From NCBI GenBank assembly GCA_028292565.1, contig JAQGMD010000139.1:1-10969 (forward strand): a stretch of 10,969 nt of DNA. The letters are read 5' to 3'. A program made the translations under genes and the position numbers. This stretch comes from Burkholderia sp. Its GTDB lineage: Bacteria; Pseudomonadota; Gammaproteobacteria; Burkholderiales; Burkholderiaceae. Positions 1 to 7,005 of this stretch are shown here, piece after piece (position 1 is the stretch's first letter; each line of letters opens with the position of its first letter). Under the pieces are notes generated by a model. It was not told the origin of the DNA. It was given only the letters and a program-made list of their open reading frames with translations, and searched no databases.

Positions 1-1
1 G

Positions 2-214
2 GAAGTGGGCGATTTCATCTGGACCGGCGGCGATTGCCACCTGTATTCGAATCACATGGAGCAGGTGCAGCTGCAACTGTCGCGCGCGCCTCACCCGTTG
101 CCGAAACTGGTGATCAAGCGCAAGCCGGATTCGATCTTCGATTACCGGTTTGAAGATTTTGAGATTACCGGGTACGAGTCGCATCCGCACATCAAGGCGC
201 CGGTGGCGGTTTAG
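2..214 (+). CDS. thyA: Thymidylate synthase, C-terminal fragment
   Basis: This is the last 70 codons of thymidylate synthase, cut by the window edge. The enzyme methylates dUMP to dTMP in the cytoplasm, using methylene-tetrahydrofolate and releasing dihydrofolate. The visible part begins in the conserved [16 protein letters not shown] segment, which in this family contacts the dUMP base and ribose (the Asn and the H-Y pair). It continues through [10 protein letters not shown] and the [15 protein letters not shown] block and ends in the family's typical IKAPVAV terminus. Two consecutive stop codons (TAG TAG) close the gene. The nearby folA product recycles the dihydrofolate made here, and thyA-folA is a common pairing. 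The identification is very secure; only the N-terminal part and the promoter are missing. Confidence 0.97.
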   Translation, partial: EVGDFIWTGGDCHLYSNHMEQVQLQLSRAPHPLPKLVIKRKPDSIFDYRFEDFEITGYESHPHIKAPVAV

Positions 215-216
215 TA

Positions 217-320
217 GTCGTTCCCGCGCAGGCGGGAACCAAGGGAGGCTCCGTCGGCGCCATTTAAGAGTAGTTTAATTTTTATCAGTGTTTCCAGATT
301 CCCTGCCTTCACGGGAAAAC
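217..320. repeat. Inverted pair of REP-like palindromic repeats
   Basis: Between thyA and folA lie two related palindromic units in opposite orientation. The left unit (217-243) contains a perfect 8-bp inverted repeat, GTTCCCGC and GCGGGAAC (220-239, loop GCAG). The right unit (294-320) is a degenerate copy on the other strand: its reverse complement TTCCCGTGAAGGCAGGGAA aligns with left TTCCCGCGCAGGCGGGAA with two substitutions and one extra base. Repeats of the TTCCCGCGAAGGCGGGAA type are abundant between genes in beta- and gammaproteobacteria. The pair encloses about 50 bases and resembles a BIME or small MITE. The right unit ends five bases before the folA start codon and supplies the only weak Shine-Dalgarno-like GGGAA there. 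Confidence 0.7.
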
Positions 321-325
321 AATGC

Positions 326-820
326 ATGAAACCAAACAACCCTGACCTCACCATCGTCGTCGCCATCGACGCCCAACGCGGCATAGGCGTGAACAACCAG
401 CTGCCCTGGCACCTGAAGGAAGACCTTCAGCACTTCAAGCGCACCACCTCCGGCCATCCGATCATCATGGGACGCAAGACCTTCGATTCCATCGGTCGGC
501 CGCTGCCCAACCGCCGCAACATCGTCGTCACCCGCAACCCGGACTGGCGGCATGACGGCGTTGAGGCGGTTACCTCGTTTGACGCAGCGGTGAAGCTGGC
601 CGGCGATGGGGAAGCCATGGTGATCGGCGGCGCGCAAATCTTTACCGAGGCGTTGCCGCATACCGGCCGGCTGATCCTCACCGAAATCGACAAGGTTTTC
701 AACTGCGATACATTTTTCCCGCCCATCGATCCGCAGCAATGGAAAGAAGTGGCGCGGGAACGGCATCATTCCGCCGAAAACGGATGCGATTACGCATTCG
801 TCACTTACGAAAAATCATAG
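326..820 (+). CDS. folA: Dihydrofolate reductase
   Basis: This 164-residue protein reduces dihydrofolate to tetrahydrofolate with NADPH and is the target of trimethoprim. Visible family marks are the Met20-loop region GIGVNNQLPWHL (residues 19-30), Trp28 and Asp33 at the positions of E. coli Trp22 and catalytic Asp27, the NADPH-binding IIMGRKTFDSIG segment with RPLPNRRNIVVTR after it, the glycine-rich VIGGAQIF loop, and the LTEI / DTFFP C-terminal strands. The length is normal for chromosomal DHFR. ATG 326 fits the usual family N-terminus. Its ribosome site is poor and consists only of GGGAA left by the adjacent repeat. Together with upstream thyA it forms the dTMP/folate pair. No substitution stands out as an obvious resistance change, but this was not compared systematically. 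Confidence 0.97.
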   Translation: MKPNNPDLTIVVAIDAQRGIGVNNQLPWHLKEDLQHFKRTTSGHPIIMGRKTFDSIGRPLPNRRNIVVTRNPDWRHDGVEAVTSFDAAVKLAGDGEAMVIGGAQIFTEALPHTGRLILTEIDKVFNCDTFFPPIDPQQWKEVARERHHSAENGCDYAFVTYEKS

Positions 821-829
821 GGAGTATTT

Positions 830-1399
830 ATGTCAGGACATGGGTTTCACGTACACGGCCCGCATGATCACGAAGTCGAGCACGCAGCACATGGCAGCGA
901 CATTTTTTCCAGCAAAATAGCAGTAATGACCGCGGTGCTTGCCACGGTCGGCGCCGTATTCGGCTACATGGCAGGCGACACGCAAAACAATGCGGCGCTG
1001 TTCAAGAACAATGCCGCCATCAAGAAGACCGAAGCATCGAACCAGTGGAATTACTACCAGGCCAAGTCCAACAAGCAGAACCTCGCCGAACTGGCGATGA
1101 CCCTGCCCGGCGTGGACACGGAAAAGTACAAAGGCGAAGTCACTCGTTACAAGGGCGAAAAAGAGGGCATCAAGAAAGACGCCGAGAAACTGGAAGCCGT
1201 CTCGGTCGACTGGGATAAAAAATCCGACGAGCAGATGCACCAGCACCATCGCTGGGCGCAGGCAATGACAGCGGAGCAGATTGCCATCTCACTGGCGGCA
1301 ATCACGCTGCTGACGCGCAAGAAGTGGCTCGAATATGCTGCCTATAGCGTCGCAGGCGTAGGCGTTGCACTTGGCGTGCTGGCCTGGTTGCACTTTTGA
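830..1399 (+). CDS. DUF4337 family membrane protein with His-rich N-terminus
   Basis: This 189-residue protein of unknown function matches the DUF4337 pattern: a short polar N-terminus, a first membrane helix (about residues 30-48), a charged region likely to be helical or coiled (about 52-145, rich in Lys, Glu and Asn), and two C-terminal membrane helices (about 147-162 and 166-188). The first 22 residues hold seven histidines (4, 7, 9, 12, 14, 18, 21), and another cluster, HQHH, sits at 137-140. These could bind metal, but that is only an inference. GGGAG (820-824) lies five bases before ATG 830, a good ribosome site, and only nine bases separate it from folA, so the two are probably cotranscribed. 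No catalytic motif is recognisable. Confidence 0.85.
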   Translation: MSGHGFHVHGPHDHEVEHAAHGSDIFSSKIAVMTAVLATVGAVFGYMAGDTQNNAALFKNNAAIKKTEASNQWNYYQAKSNKQNLAELAMTLPGVDTEKYKGEVTRYKGEKEGIKKDAEKLEAVSVDWDKKSDEQMHQHHRWAQAMTAEQIAISLAAITLLTRKKWLEYAAYSVAGVGVALGVLAWLHF

Positions 1400-1721
1400 T
1401 GGACAAGCGCCCGGGCCAATAACGCTTCAGCGGATCACACACAGCGCCCCGCTCACTCGTTGGCTATGTGGAACACGTAATCATTGTTGGCGTGGTTGTA
1501 AATTTGCAATGGTTTCAGCCAGGGCTCCCTTTTCTGTGACATACCAGGGCATTGCGCTTTAGCAGTCCATCGACCACATGCGTGCCCACTCCTGGAGACC
1601 CCGCGGCAACGCATGGCCCCCACCCATGCCGGTTTAAATTCCGTCTTCGCGCAACATCTGCTCTCCGGTCATGTCCAATATTCTCGGACATCTCCTTCAC
1701 GTTGAGTCGATCGTTCCTCCC
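1400..1721. other. Intergenic region upstream of the phosphoribosyltransferase cluster
   Basis: These roughly 320 bases carry no convincing gene. Two short inverted repeats are visible: GCATGG-N7-CCATGC (1611-1629) and ATGTCC-N9-GGACAT (1671-1691). The second begins at an alternative in-frame ATG for the next gene, so it would lie in the leader if translation starts at 1722. Both could be operators or leader hairpins. I found no convincing sigma-70 promoter and no U-tailed terminator after the DUF4337 gene. The cluster promoter should lie here, because the gene before belongs to a different functional set and the gap is the largest on this strand. Confidence 0.5.
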
Positions 1722-2450
1722 ATGAGTTTCAACCGCTTCAAGGATCGTATGCACGCCGGCCACCTGCTGGCGAAACGCCTCGATAGATATGCTCATGATC
1801 CCAATGGGATCGTGCTCGCATTGCCGCGGGGCGGTGTACCGGTCGGATTTGCGGTGTCCAAAGCACTCGGGCTTCCGCTCGATGTCATGCTGGTCCGAAA
1901 ACTGGGCGTGCCCGGCCACGAGGAACTCGCGATGGGGGCGGTGGCCAGCGGTGGCGAGTTCGTGGTTGCGCCCGACGTAGTGCAAATGCTGGGCATTCCG
2001 GAACACGTGATCGAGGCGGCGGCGCGTCGCGAAATGGCCGAGATCGAAAGGCGCGAGCAGCTCTTTCGGGCCAACCGCCCTCCGCTGCAGTTGCAGGACC
2101 GTGACGTGATTCTGGTCGACGACGGCCTGGCGACCGGCTCCACCATGCTGGCCGCTGTGCAAGCAGCTCGCGCACAGAATCCGGCGCAGGTAGTGGTCGC
2201 CGTTCCCGTCGGCGCACCCGACACTTGCCGCCGGCTAAGCAGCGTTGCGGATGAAGTCATTTGCCTGCGCATGCCCGAGCCGTTCTATGCGGTAGGCATG
2301 TGGTACGAGAATTTCACCCAGACGACCGATGAGGAAGTCATCCAGCTGCTGGATCAGGCCTGGCAGGACCAGCCCGGACCATCCGGCCACATTACCGGCC
2401 CCGGCAATATCAGTCAGCAGAATGACCACCCCGGGACGAGGGGCCGATAG
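1722..2450 (+). CDS. Free-standing type I phosphoribosyltransferase domain protein
   Basis: This 242-residue cytoplasmic protein has the type I PRTase fold signature: the PRPP-binding loop VILVDDGLATGST at residues 129-141, with two adjacent aspartates, and an N-terminal ALPRGGVPVG segment (33-42) typical of this uncharacterised subgroup. The family binds PRPP, but its acceptor is unknown, so no purine or pyrimidine salvage role can be assigned. It matches the stand-alone PRTases that occur beside, or fused to, dienelactone hydrolase and erythromycin-esterase domains, as it does here. ATG 1722 was chosen because homologs begin with an F-x-D-R-x-x-A-G segment. ATG 1671 would add 17 atypical residues. 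Neither start has a good Shine-Dalgarno. The final 25 residues are Gly/Pro/Gln-rich and probably lie outside the fold. The next gene follows after 31 bases. Confidence 0.88.
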   Translation: MSFNRFKDRMHAGHLLAKRLDRYAHDPNGIVLALPRGGVPVGFAVSKALGLPLDVMLVRKLGVPGHEELAMGAVASGGEFVVAPDVVQMLGIPEHVIEAAARREMAEIERREQLFRANRPPLQLQDRDVILVDDGLATGSTMLAAVQAARAQNPAQVVVAVPVGAPDTCRRLSSVADEVICLRMPEPFYAVGMWYENFTQTTDEEVIQLLDQAWQDQPGPSGHITGPGNISQQNDHPGTRGR

Positions 2451-2470
2451 GACACTCTTCCCCGCGCTGC

Positions 2471-2478
2471 AGGAGGAA
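2471..2478 (+). promoter_or_regulatory. Strong Shine-Dalgarno that fixes the hydrolase start
   Basis: AGGAGGAA lies three bases before ATG 2482. The reading frame is open upstream to 2329, but the upstream part overlaps the phosphoribosyltransferase gene and has no comparable site, so 2482 is the likely start. Confidence 0.8.
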
Positions 2479-2481
2479 ACC

Positions 2482-3159
2482 ATGGCGTCACCAGCACAGA
2501 GTGACCTGGTACGGATCGCAACCGATTCCGTGCAGGTCGAAGGCATGCTCGAGGTTCCGCAAAATGCAATCGGTATCGTCCTGTTCGCGCACGGTAGCGG
2601 CAGCAGCCGCTTAAGCCCGCGCAACAACTACGTGGCGGGCGTATTGCGCAGCGCGCGAATCGGAACGCTGTTGATGGACTTGCTCACGCCGCAAGAGGAC
2701 CAGGATTACCGGACGCGTTTCGATATTTCACTGCTGACGCGTCGCTTGCTCGATGCGACCAGCTGGCTGCGGCAATACGATCCGACCCGCTCACTTCCGA
2801 TCGGACTATTTGGCGCGAGCACCGGCGCAGCTGCTGCCCTGCAGGTTGCCGCGATATTGGGGCCGGATATCAGCGCAGTCGTCTCGCGCGGCGGGCGCCC
2901 CGACCTTGCGGGCAGGGAGGCGCTCGAAAAGGTCATCGCCCCGACCCTCCTCATCGTCGGCGGCCTGGATGACGTGGTGATCGAGCTGAACCAGGCGGCA
3001 TACGACGCGCTGAAATGCGAGAAACAGCTGGTGATCGTTCCCGGCGCCACGCATTTGTTTGAAGAGCCGGGAACACTGGAATCGGTGGCGCAACTCGCCC
3101 GGGACTGGTTCGTCGCGCATTTTCCCGGTGGTCCTAGTGGTCTCTCGGTTAGCGCCTAA
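2482..3159 (+). CDS. Dienelactone hydrolase-like alpha/beta hydrolase
   Basis: This 225-residue protein is a compact alpha/beta hydrolase of the dienelactone-hydrolase type. The sequence shows an oxyanion-hole segment, LFAHGSGSS (34-42); a nucleophile elbow, GLFGASTGAA, with Ser113 in a G-A-S-T-G turn; an acidic residue, Asp163 or Asp164, in VGGLDDVV; and His191 in GATHLFEEPG. The triad therefore looks complete. There is no signal peptide, so it should be cytoplasmic. The substrate is unknown: an ester, thioester or lactone is possible, and the family name does not establish dienelactone as the substrate. In other bacteria the same domain is fused after a PRTase domain like the one encoded just upstream, which suggests a joint function. 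The next gene starts 34 bases downstream, so cotranscription is likely. Confidence 0.88.
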   Translation: MASPAQSDLVRIATDSVQVEGMLEVPQNAIGIVLFAHGSGSSRLSPRNNYVAGVLRSARIGTLLMDLLTPQEDQDYRTRFDISLLTRRLLDATSWLRQYDPTRSLPIGLFGASTGAAAALQVAAILGPDISAVVSRGGRPDLAGREALEKVIAPTLLIVGGLDDVVIELNQAAYDALKCEKQLVIVPGATHLFEEPGTLESVAQLARDWFVAHFPGGPSGLSVSA

Positions 3160-3193
3160 TATGAAGACTCCACTCGACAGAAAGGAGATGGTC

Positions 3194-4378
3194 ATGAATC
3201 GGGAATCCGCAACAAACCAGGGAGCATGGAGAACATGGCTCGCCGGCGCCGCTATCGGCGCGGTGGCAATGTATATGACAGATCCGGAAAGAGGCAGGCG
3301 GAGGCGGGCATTGGCGAGGGACAAGATGCAGCATCTGGTGAACAAAACCAGCGATGCGCTCGATGCCACCACGAAGGATCTCGGGAATCGGGTGCAAGGA
3401 CTGCGCGCTGAGGCAAGCCGCAGGTTGCTGGGGCCCAGCGCGGTCACGGACGATCAGTTGCTGGTCGAAAGGGTGCGCGCGAAACTTGGCCGTGCCGTGT
3501 CGCACCCCCATGCGATCAAGGTCGAAGCGCATCAGGGACGCGTGGTGTTGAGCGGACCCATACTGGCGCATGAAAAAGAACAACTGCTGCAAGTGGTGCG
3601 CGACGTCGCCGGCGTCGCCGATGTCGAAGATCAGCTAGAAGTGCATGACAAAGCGGATATCCCTGCCTTACAAGGCGGAAAGCTGAGACAGCCATTGCCG
3701 GTCTTCCTGCAGGAAAACTGGCCGCCGGCGCTGCGCGCAGTTGCCGCGTTGGGGGGCGGTGTGCTCGGATACTACGGTTTGAAGCGGCGTTCGCCGGCAA
3801 GCGTTGCAATTACAGCGGTGGGCGTAGGCCTGTTGGCCCGCGGCCTGATCAATATGCCGTTCATGCGCATGGTCGGCGCCGATACCTCCAGGTTGCCGAT
3901 GCACCTGGAAAAATCCATCCACATCGCGGCCCCGCGTGAAAAGGTCTTCGATATGTGGAGCAATTACGAGAACTTTCCGCATTTCATGTCGCATGTCCAG
4001 AAAGTTATCGACCTGGGTAACGGGCGGTCGCACTGGGTCGTCAGCGGGCCGGCGGGTACGGTGGTGGAGTGGGATGCGGTCATTACCGAATCCATGCCGC
4101 CGGAACTGCTGGCGTGGAAGAGCGATCCGAATTCCCCGGTGCAGCACCAGGGCAGGATCCGCTTCGAGCCGGAAAACAGCGGCACACGGGTGCATGTGCA
4201 AATGGACTACGCGCCGCCTGCTGGCGTGATCGGACAAGCGGTCGCCGCCCTGTTCAATGGCAATCCGAAGAAACAGATGGACGAGGACCTGATGCGCATG
4301 AAGAGCTTCATCGAAAGCGGGATCCCGCCGCACGATGCGGCCAAGCCGGTAAAGGAGCCGGCTTCGATATTGCATTGA
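3194..4378 (+). CDS. Membrane-anchored BON plus SRPBCC (polyketide cyclase-like) protein
   Basis: This 394-residue protein has several parts. Residues 12-28 form a short hydrophobic N-terminal segment followed by a basic DPERGRRRR motif. About 86-150 is a BON domain (VRAKLGR start, GRVVLSGPI core, VADVEDQLEVH end), a fold thought to bind phospholipid. About 178-220 holds two hydrophobic stretches that are probable membrane helices. About 236-376 is an SRPBCC/START-like domain of the polyketide-cyclase type (HLEKSIHIAAPREKVFDMW, YENFPHFM, FEPENSGTRVHVQMDY). Such domains enclose a hydrophobic pocket, but no ligand can be named. ATG 3194 follows AAAGGAG at 3181-3187; an in-frame ATG at 3188 is too close to that site. 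Its place between two hydrolase genes suggests a membrane or lipid-related part of the same response. A terminator-like hairpin follows. Confidence 0.88.
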   Translation: MNRESATNQGAWRTWLAGAAIGAVAMYMTDPERGRRRRALARDKMQHLVNKTSDALDATTKDLGNRVQGLRAEASRRLLGPSAVTDDQLLVERVRAKLGRAVSHPHAIKVEAHQGRVVLSGPILAHEKEQLLQVVRDVAGVADVEDQLEVHDKADIPALQGGKLRQPLPVFLQENWPPALRAVAALGGGVLGYYGLKRRSPASVAITAVGVGLLARGLINMPFMRMVGADTSRLPMHLEKSIHIAAPREKVFDMWSNYENFPHFMSHVQKVIDLGNGRSHWVVSGPAGTVVEWDAVITESMPPELLAWKSDPNSPVQHQGRIRFEPENSGTRVHVQMDYAPPAGVIGQAVAALFNGNPKKQMDEDLMRMKSFIESGIPPHDAAKPVKEPASILH

Positions 4379-4392
4379 GTGGATGAAACAAC

Positions 4393-4420
4393 GAGGCCGT
4401 TTCCCCCGGAGGCGGCTCTT
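4393..4420 (+). terminator. Terminator-like hairpin between the BON/SRPBCC and esterase genes
   Basis: CCGTTTCC (4397-4404) pairs along its whole length with GGAGGCGG (4408-4415), including two G-U pairs, around a CCC loop. GAG (4393-4395) and CTC (4416-4418) extend the stem past one bulged G. The following TTCTCTATT is pyrimidine-rich but not a clean U-tract. It could attenuate the transcript before the esterase gene rather than stop it fully. Confidence 0.45.
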
Positions 4421-4449
4421 CTCTATTCCGATTCCCGTTTCAAAAGGCC

Positions 4450-5811
4450 ATGTCTACCCTCACCAACTCTCCGGTCAGCATTGCGATTGCATCACATGCC
4501 CATTTGCTGAAAGGCGGTCCGGACGATTACGATCCGTTGCTGGAACTCATCGGCGATGCACGCTTCGTGTTGCTGGGCGAAGCCAGCCACGGCACGCATG
4601 AGTTCTATCGCGAGCGGGCGGAAATTACCAAACGCCTGATTACCGAGAAGGGATACACCGCGGTCGCGGTGGAGGCGGACTGGCCGGACGCCTATCGCGT
4701 CAATCGCTACGTGCGCGGCACCAATGACGATCCCGACAGCGAGCGCGCATTGGCGGGATTCGAGCGCTTTCCGACATGGATGTGGCGCAATACCGATGTA
4801 GTTGAATTCGTCGACTGGCTACGGGCGTGGAACGATGCGCGGCCGGCGGACGTGGAAAAGGCCGGCTCGAAGGTGGGGTTTTATGGCCTCGATCTGTACA
4901 GCCTGTTTCTTTCAATAGAAGAAGTGCTGCGCTATCTCGACAAGGTCGATCCGGAAGCCGCCCGGCGCGCGCGCGAACGCTATGCCTGCTTCGACCATTA
5001 CAAGGAAGATACGCAGCGCTATGGCTATGCGGCCGGCTTCGACCTTACTGAATCATGCGAACTGGCAGTCATGGAACAGCTGCGCGAATTGCGCATGCGT
5101 TCGACTGATTACAAGGATGAGGACCGGCAACTTGCAGCCGACGAATTTTTCTACGCCGAGCAAAACGCGCGGCTGGTGAAAAACGCGGAGCGGTACTATC
5201 GCTCGATGTTTAAAAATGAAGTGTCATCCTGGAACCTGCGCGATGAACACATGACGGAAACCCTGGTTGCATTGGCCAGCCATCTTTCGCAACCGGACAA
5301 ACACGCGAAGATCGTGGTCTGGGAACATAACTCGCATATCGGCGACGCGCGCGCGACAGAAGTCAGCAAGCAAGGCGAGTGGAACGTAGGGCAGCTAACG
5401 CGCGAACTGTATGGTGCAGACGCAGTACTGGTGGGTTTTACCACTTATTCAGGAACGGTGACCGCGGCATCGGAATGGGGCGGACCGGCGGAAAAGAAAC
5501 GTGTGCGGCCGGGCCTGGAAGGCAGTTATGAAGAGGCTTTGCATCGCACCGGACTTTCCCGTTTCATGCTGCCGCTGCGGGGAAAAACCGAAGCGGTAAA
5601 GGCATTGGCCGCCCGTTCGCTGCTGGAGCGTGCGATCGGGGTTATCTACCTCCCGCAAACCGAACGGCAGAGTCACTATTTCCGCGCCTTGCTGCCGCGA
5701 CAGTTCGACGCAGTGCTGCACTTCGATGAGACGCGGGCGGTGGAACCACTGGAACGCTCGGCTCATTGGGAAACCGGCGAGGCGCCGGAGACTTATCCGT
5801 CAGGGATCTGA
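4450..5811 (+). CDS. Erythromycin esterase family hydrolase
   Basis: This 453-residue protein belongs to the erythromycin-esterase family (Ere-like, succinoglycan-biosynthesis-like relatives). Family marks are LLGEASHGTHEF with Glu44 and His47, corresponding to the Glu/His pair proposed to be catalytic in EreB; VAVEADWPDAYRVN (72-85); FPTWMWRN (107-114); YGLDLYSL (145-152); the RDEHM motif (264-268); and WEHNSHIGDAR with His293 and His296. No signal peptide is evident. A few members hydrolyse the macrolide lactone, but most environmental members have no known substrate, so macrolide resistance should not be assumed. In other bacteria this domain is fused to a PRTase domain like the one encoded at 1722-2450. 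The ribosome site AAAAGG is weak and only two bases from ATG 4450. The gene may share the upstream transcript past the hairpin or have its own promoter. Confidence 0.92.
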   Translation: MSTLTNSPVSIAIASHAHLLKGGPDDYDPLLELIGDARFVLLGEASHGTHEFYRERAEITKRLITEKGYTAVAVEADWPDAYRVNRYVRGTNDDPDSERALAGFERFPTWMWRNTDVVEFVDWLRAWNDARPADVEKAGSKVGFYGLDLYSLFLSIEEVLRYLDKVDPEAARRARERYACFDHYKEDTQRYGYAAGFDLTESCELAVMEQLRELRMRSTDYKDEDRQLAADEFFYAEQNARLVKNAERYYRSMFKNEVSSWNLRDEHMTETLVALASHLSQPDKHAKIVVWEHNSHIGDARATEVSKQGEWNVGQLTRELYGADAVLVGFTTYSGTVTAASEWGGPAEKKRVRPGLEGSYEEALHRTGLSRFMLPLRGKTEAVKALAARSLLERAIGVIYLPQTERQSHYFRALLPRQFDAVLHFDETRAVEPLERSAHWETGEAPETYPSGI

Positions 5812-5816
5812 GTTTT

Positions 5817-5919
5817 CCCGGTGACGTATCGTGGGATGATAACTACGGGGATGACATCGCAAAATACGAAGATCGTAGGTTCAGTGGGACAGTCGGGATT
5901 AGCATCCCCACCCGGTGAC
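5817..5919. repeat. 9-bp direct repeats around a short imperfect inverted repeat, between convergent genes
   Basis: CCCGGTGAC occurs exactly at 5817-5825 and 5911-5919, at the two ends of the gap between the convergent esterase and exchanger genes. Inside, GGGATGATAA (5833-5842) and TTAGCATCCC (5899-5908) form an inverted repeat with one mismatch in ten. This could be the trace of a tiny non-autonomous element with a target duplication, or a weak shared terminator. I see no classical U-tailed terminator for either gene here. Confidence 0.35.
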
Positions 5920-6969
5920 TCACTGATTCGAAATTGCCAGCAGCCCCACAATCCCTGCCAGGTAAAGCACCAGCACGACAAATGAATCGATACCCATACG
6001 GGCAATCTGGCGTGAGGAGCGATATATCAGTCCGGTCATGTAGACGCCGGTAAGCAGGATGCCCAGGCCGCTCAGATAGATATCGGTCTTCTGCGCCAGC
6101 GGCAGTACCGCCTGGCCCGACAATAGCGTGGCAAGCAGAAACAGCACTGGAAGGAATGCGTTTCCTCCCAATACATCGCTGACGGCCATACGATAGTCGC
6201 CCATCTGCACCGCAGCCAGACCGGTCGATACCTGGGGCAACGCCGTTGCCGCCGCCCGCACGGTGGCGCCGAACACAACGCCGTTCATGCCGAACTGCCC
6301 GGCGATAGTGCGGCTGGTGGTTTCGAGTATGACGCCACATGCCAGGGTCACTGCGGCACCGATGGCAAATACGATGAGCGCACGCGGACCCGCGAGATTG
6401 GCCGGGGACCCGGGCAGCACACACTCGCCCCGCGCCCTGTCCGACGGCGGATCATCGTCGTCCGGCCATGACACGTTGCGCATTCTGCCGATCACGAGAA
6501 GCCCGAAGACCCACGTGCCGGCGATCAAGGTCTCCAGAGGCGCCATGCGCGCGTAAACCAGCGAAGCCGGCAACTGGCTCCCCATGATGACGAGGGCGAG
6601 GATAGCGATCACCAGCACGCCTTCCAGCACCATTTGGGGTGAAGCCGCGCGGTAAGTGAGCGACCCTTTCCCGCTCAGGCCGAAAACATCCAGCAGCACC
6701 AGCACGACCGTCTGCATTGCAATGCCGCCGAGCAGGTTGCCGATGGCAATCGCCAGGTCATGGCGCAATGCGCCGCTCGCGGTGATGGCAACTTCAGGAA
6801 GATTGGTGACGATGGCCAGGAAAATCATGCCGCCCAGAGCTTCGCCCAGCCCCCAACGCTCGCATAGTGCGTCGGTCGCTCTCGACAATTGGACGCCGGC
6901 CATCCATACGCCTGCTGCTGCGGCAAGGAAGAGGGCTATGAGCGCGGCAAGGGGAAGATCGGACAACAT
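5920..6969 (-). CDS. CaCA-superfamily cation exchanger-like membrane protein
   Basis: This 349-residue protein has about ten hydrophobic segments and the two inverted alpha-repeats of sodium/calcium exchangers. Alpha-1 (about 42-88) reads GLGEALGG...TNLPEV...AIGNLLGG, with Glu59 at the usual ion-binding position. Alpha-2 (about 227-275) reads FGMNGVVFG...TALPQV...VSDVLGGNAF, with Gln246 where glutamate is usual. An acidic loop, WPDDDD (168-173), lies between the two halves. The alpha-2 change means Ca2+ exchange is uncertain; monovalent cation or proton exchange is possible. ATG 6969 is preferred because the first membrane helix starts immediately after it and GGTGG lies upstream. A GTG at 7014 would add 15 residues but falls inside a palindrome. 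The gene is codirectional with dnaK, 78 bases away, so it may be the last gene of that operon. Confidence 0.82.
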   Translation of the reverse strand: MLSDLPLAALIALFLAAAAGVWMAGVQLSRATDALCERWGLGEALGGMIFLAIVTNLPEVAITASGALRHDLAIAIGNLLGGIAMQTVVLVLLDVFGLSGKGSLTYRAASPQMVLEGVLVIAILALVIMGSQLPASLVYARMAPLETLIAGTWVFGLLVIGRMRNVSWPDDDDPPSDRARGECVLPGSPANLAGPRALIVFAIGAAVTLACGVILETTSRTIAGQFGMNGVVFGATVRAAATALPQVSTGLAAVQMGDYRMAVSDVLGGNAFLPVLFLLATLLSGQAVLPLAQKTDIYLSGLGILLTGVYMTGLIYRSSRQIARMGIDSFVVLVLYLAGIVGLLAISNQ

Positions 6970-7005
6970 TGCATACCACCGCCATTCCGATCCGTTCGCG
7001 GCGGG

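Noticed and set aside
275..769. Minus-strand open frame of 164 codons opposite folA
   Set aside because: folA on the plus strand is unmistakable and complete, and the antisense translation is not protein-like.
1611..1629. GCATGG-N7-CCATGC as a terminator of the DUF4337 transcript
   Set aside because: It lies more than 200 bases after the stop codon and has no U-tract.
1515..2162. Minus-strand open frame of 215 codons opposite the phosphoribosyltransferase
   Set aside because: The plus-strand PRTase has an intact PRPP-binding motif; the opposite frame is rich in His and Arg without a known pattern.
4450..5811. Interpretation as a macrolide resistance gene
   Set aside because: Family membership alone does not show macrolide hydrolysis. 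Most environmental relatives have no known substrate, and the cluster points to stress metabolism instead.
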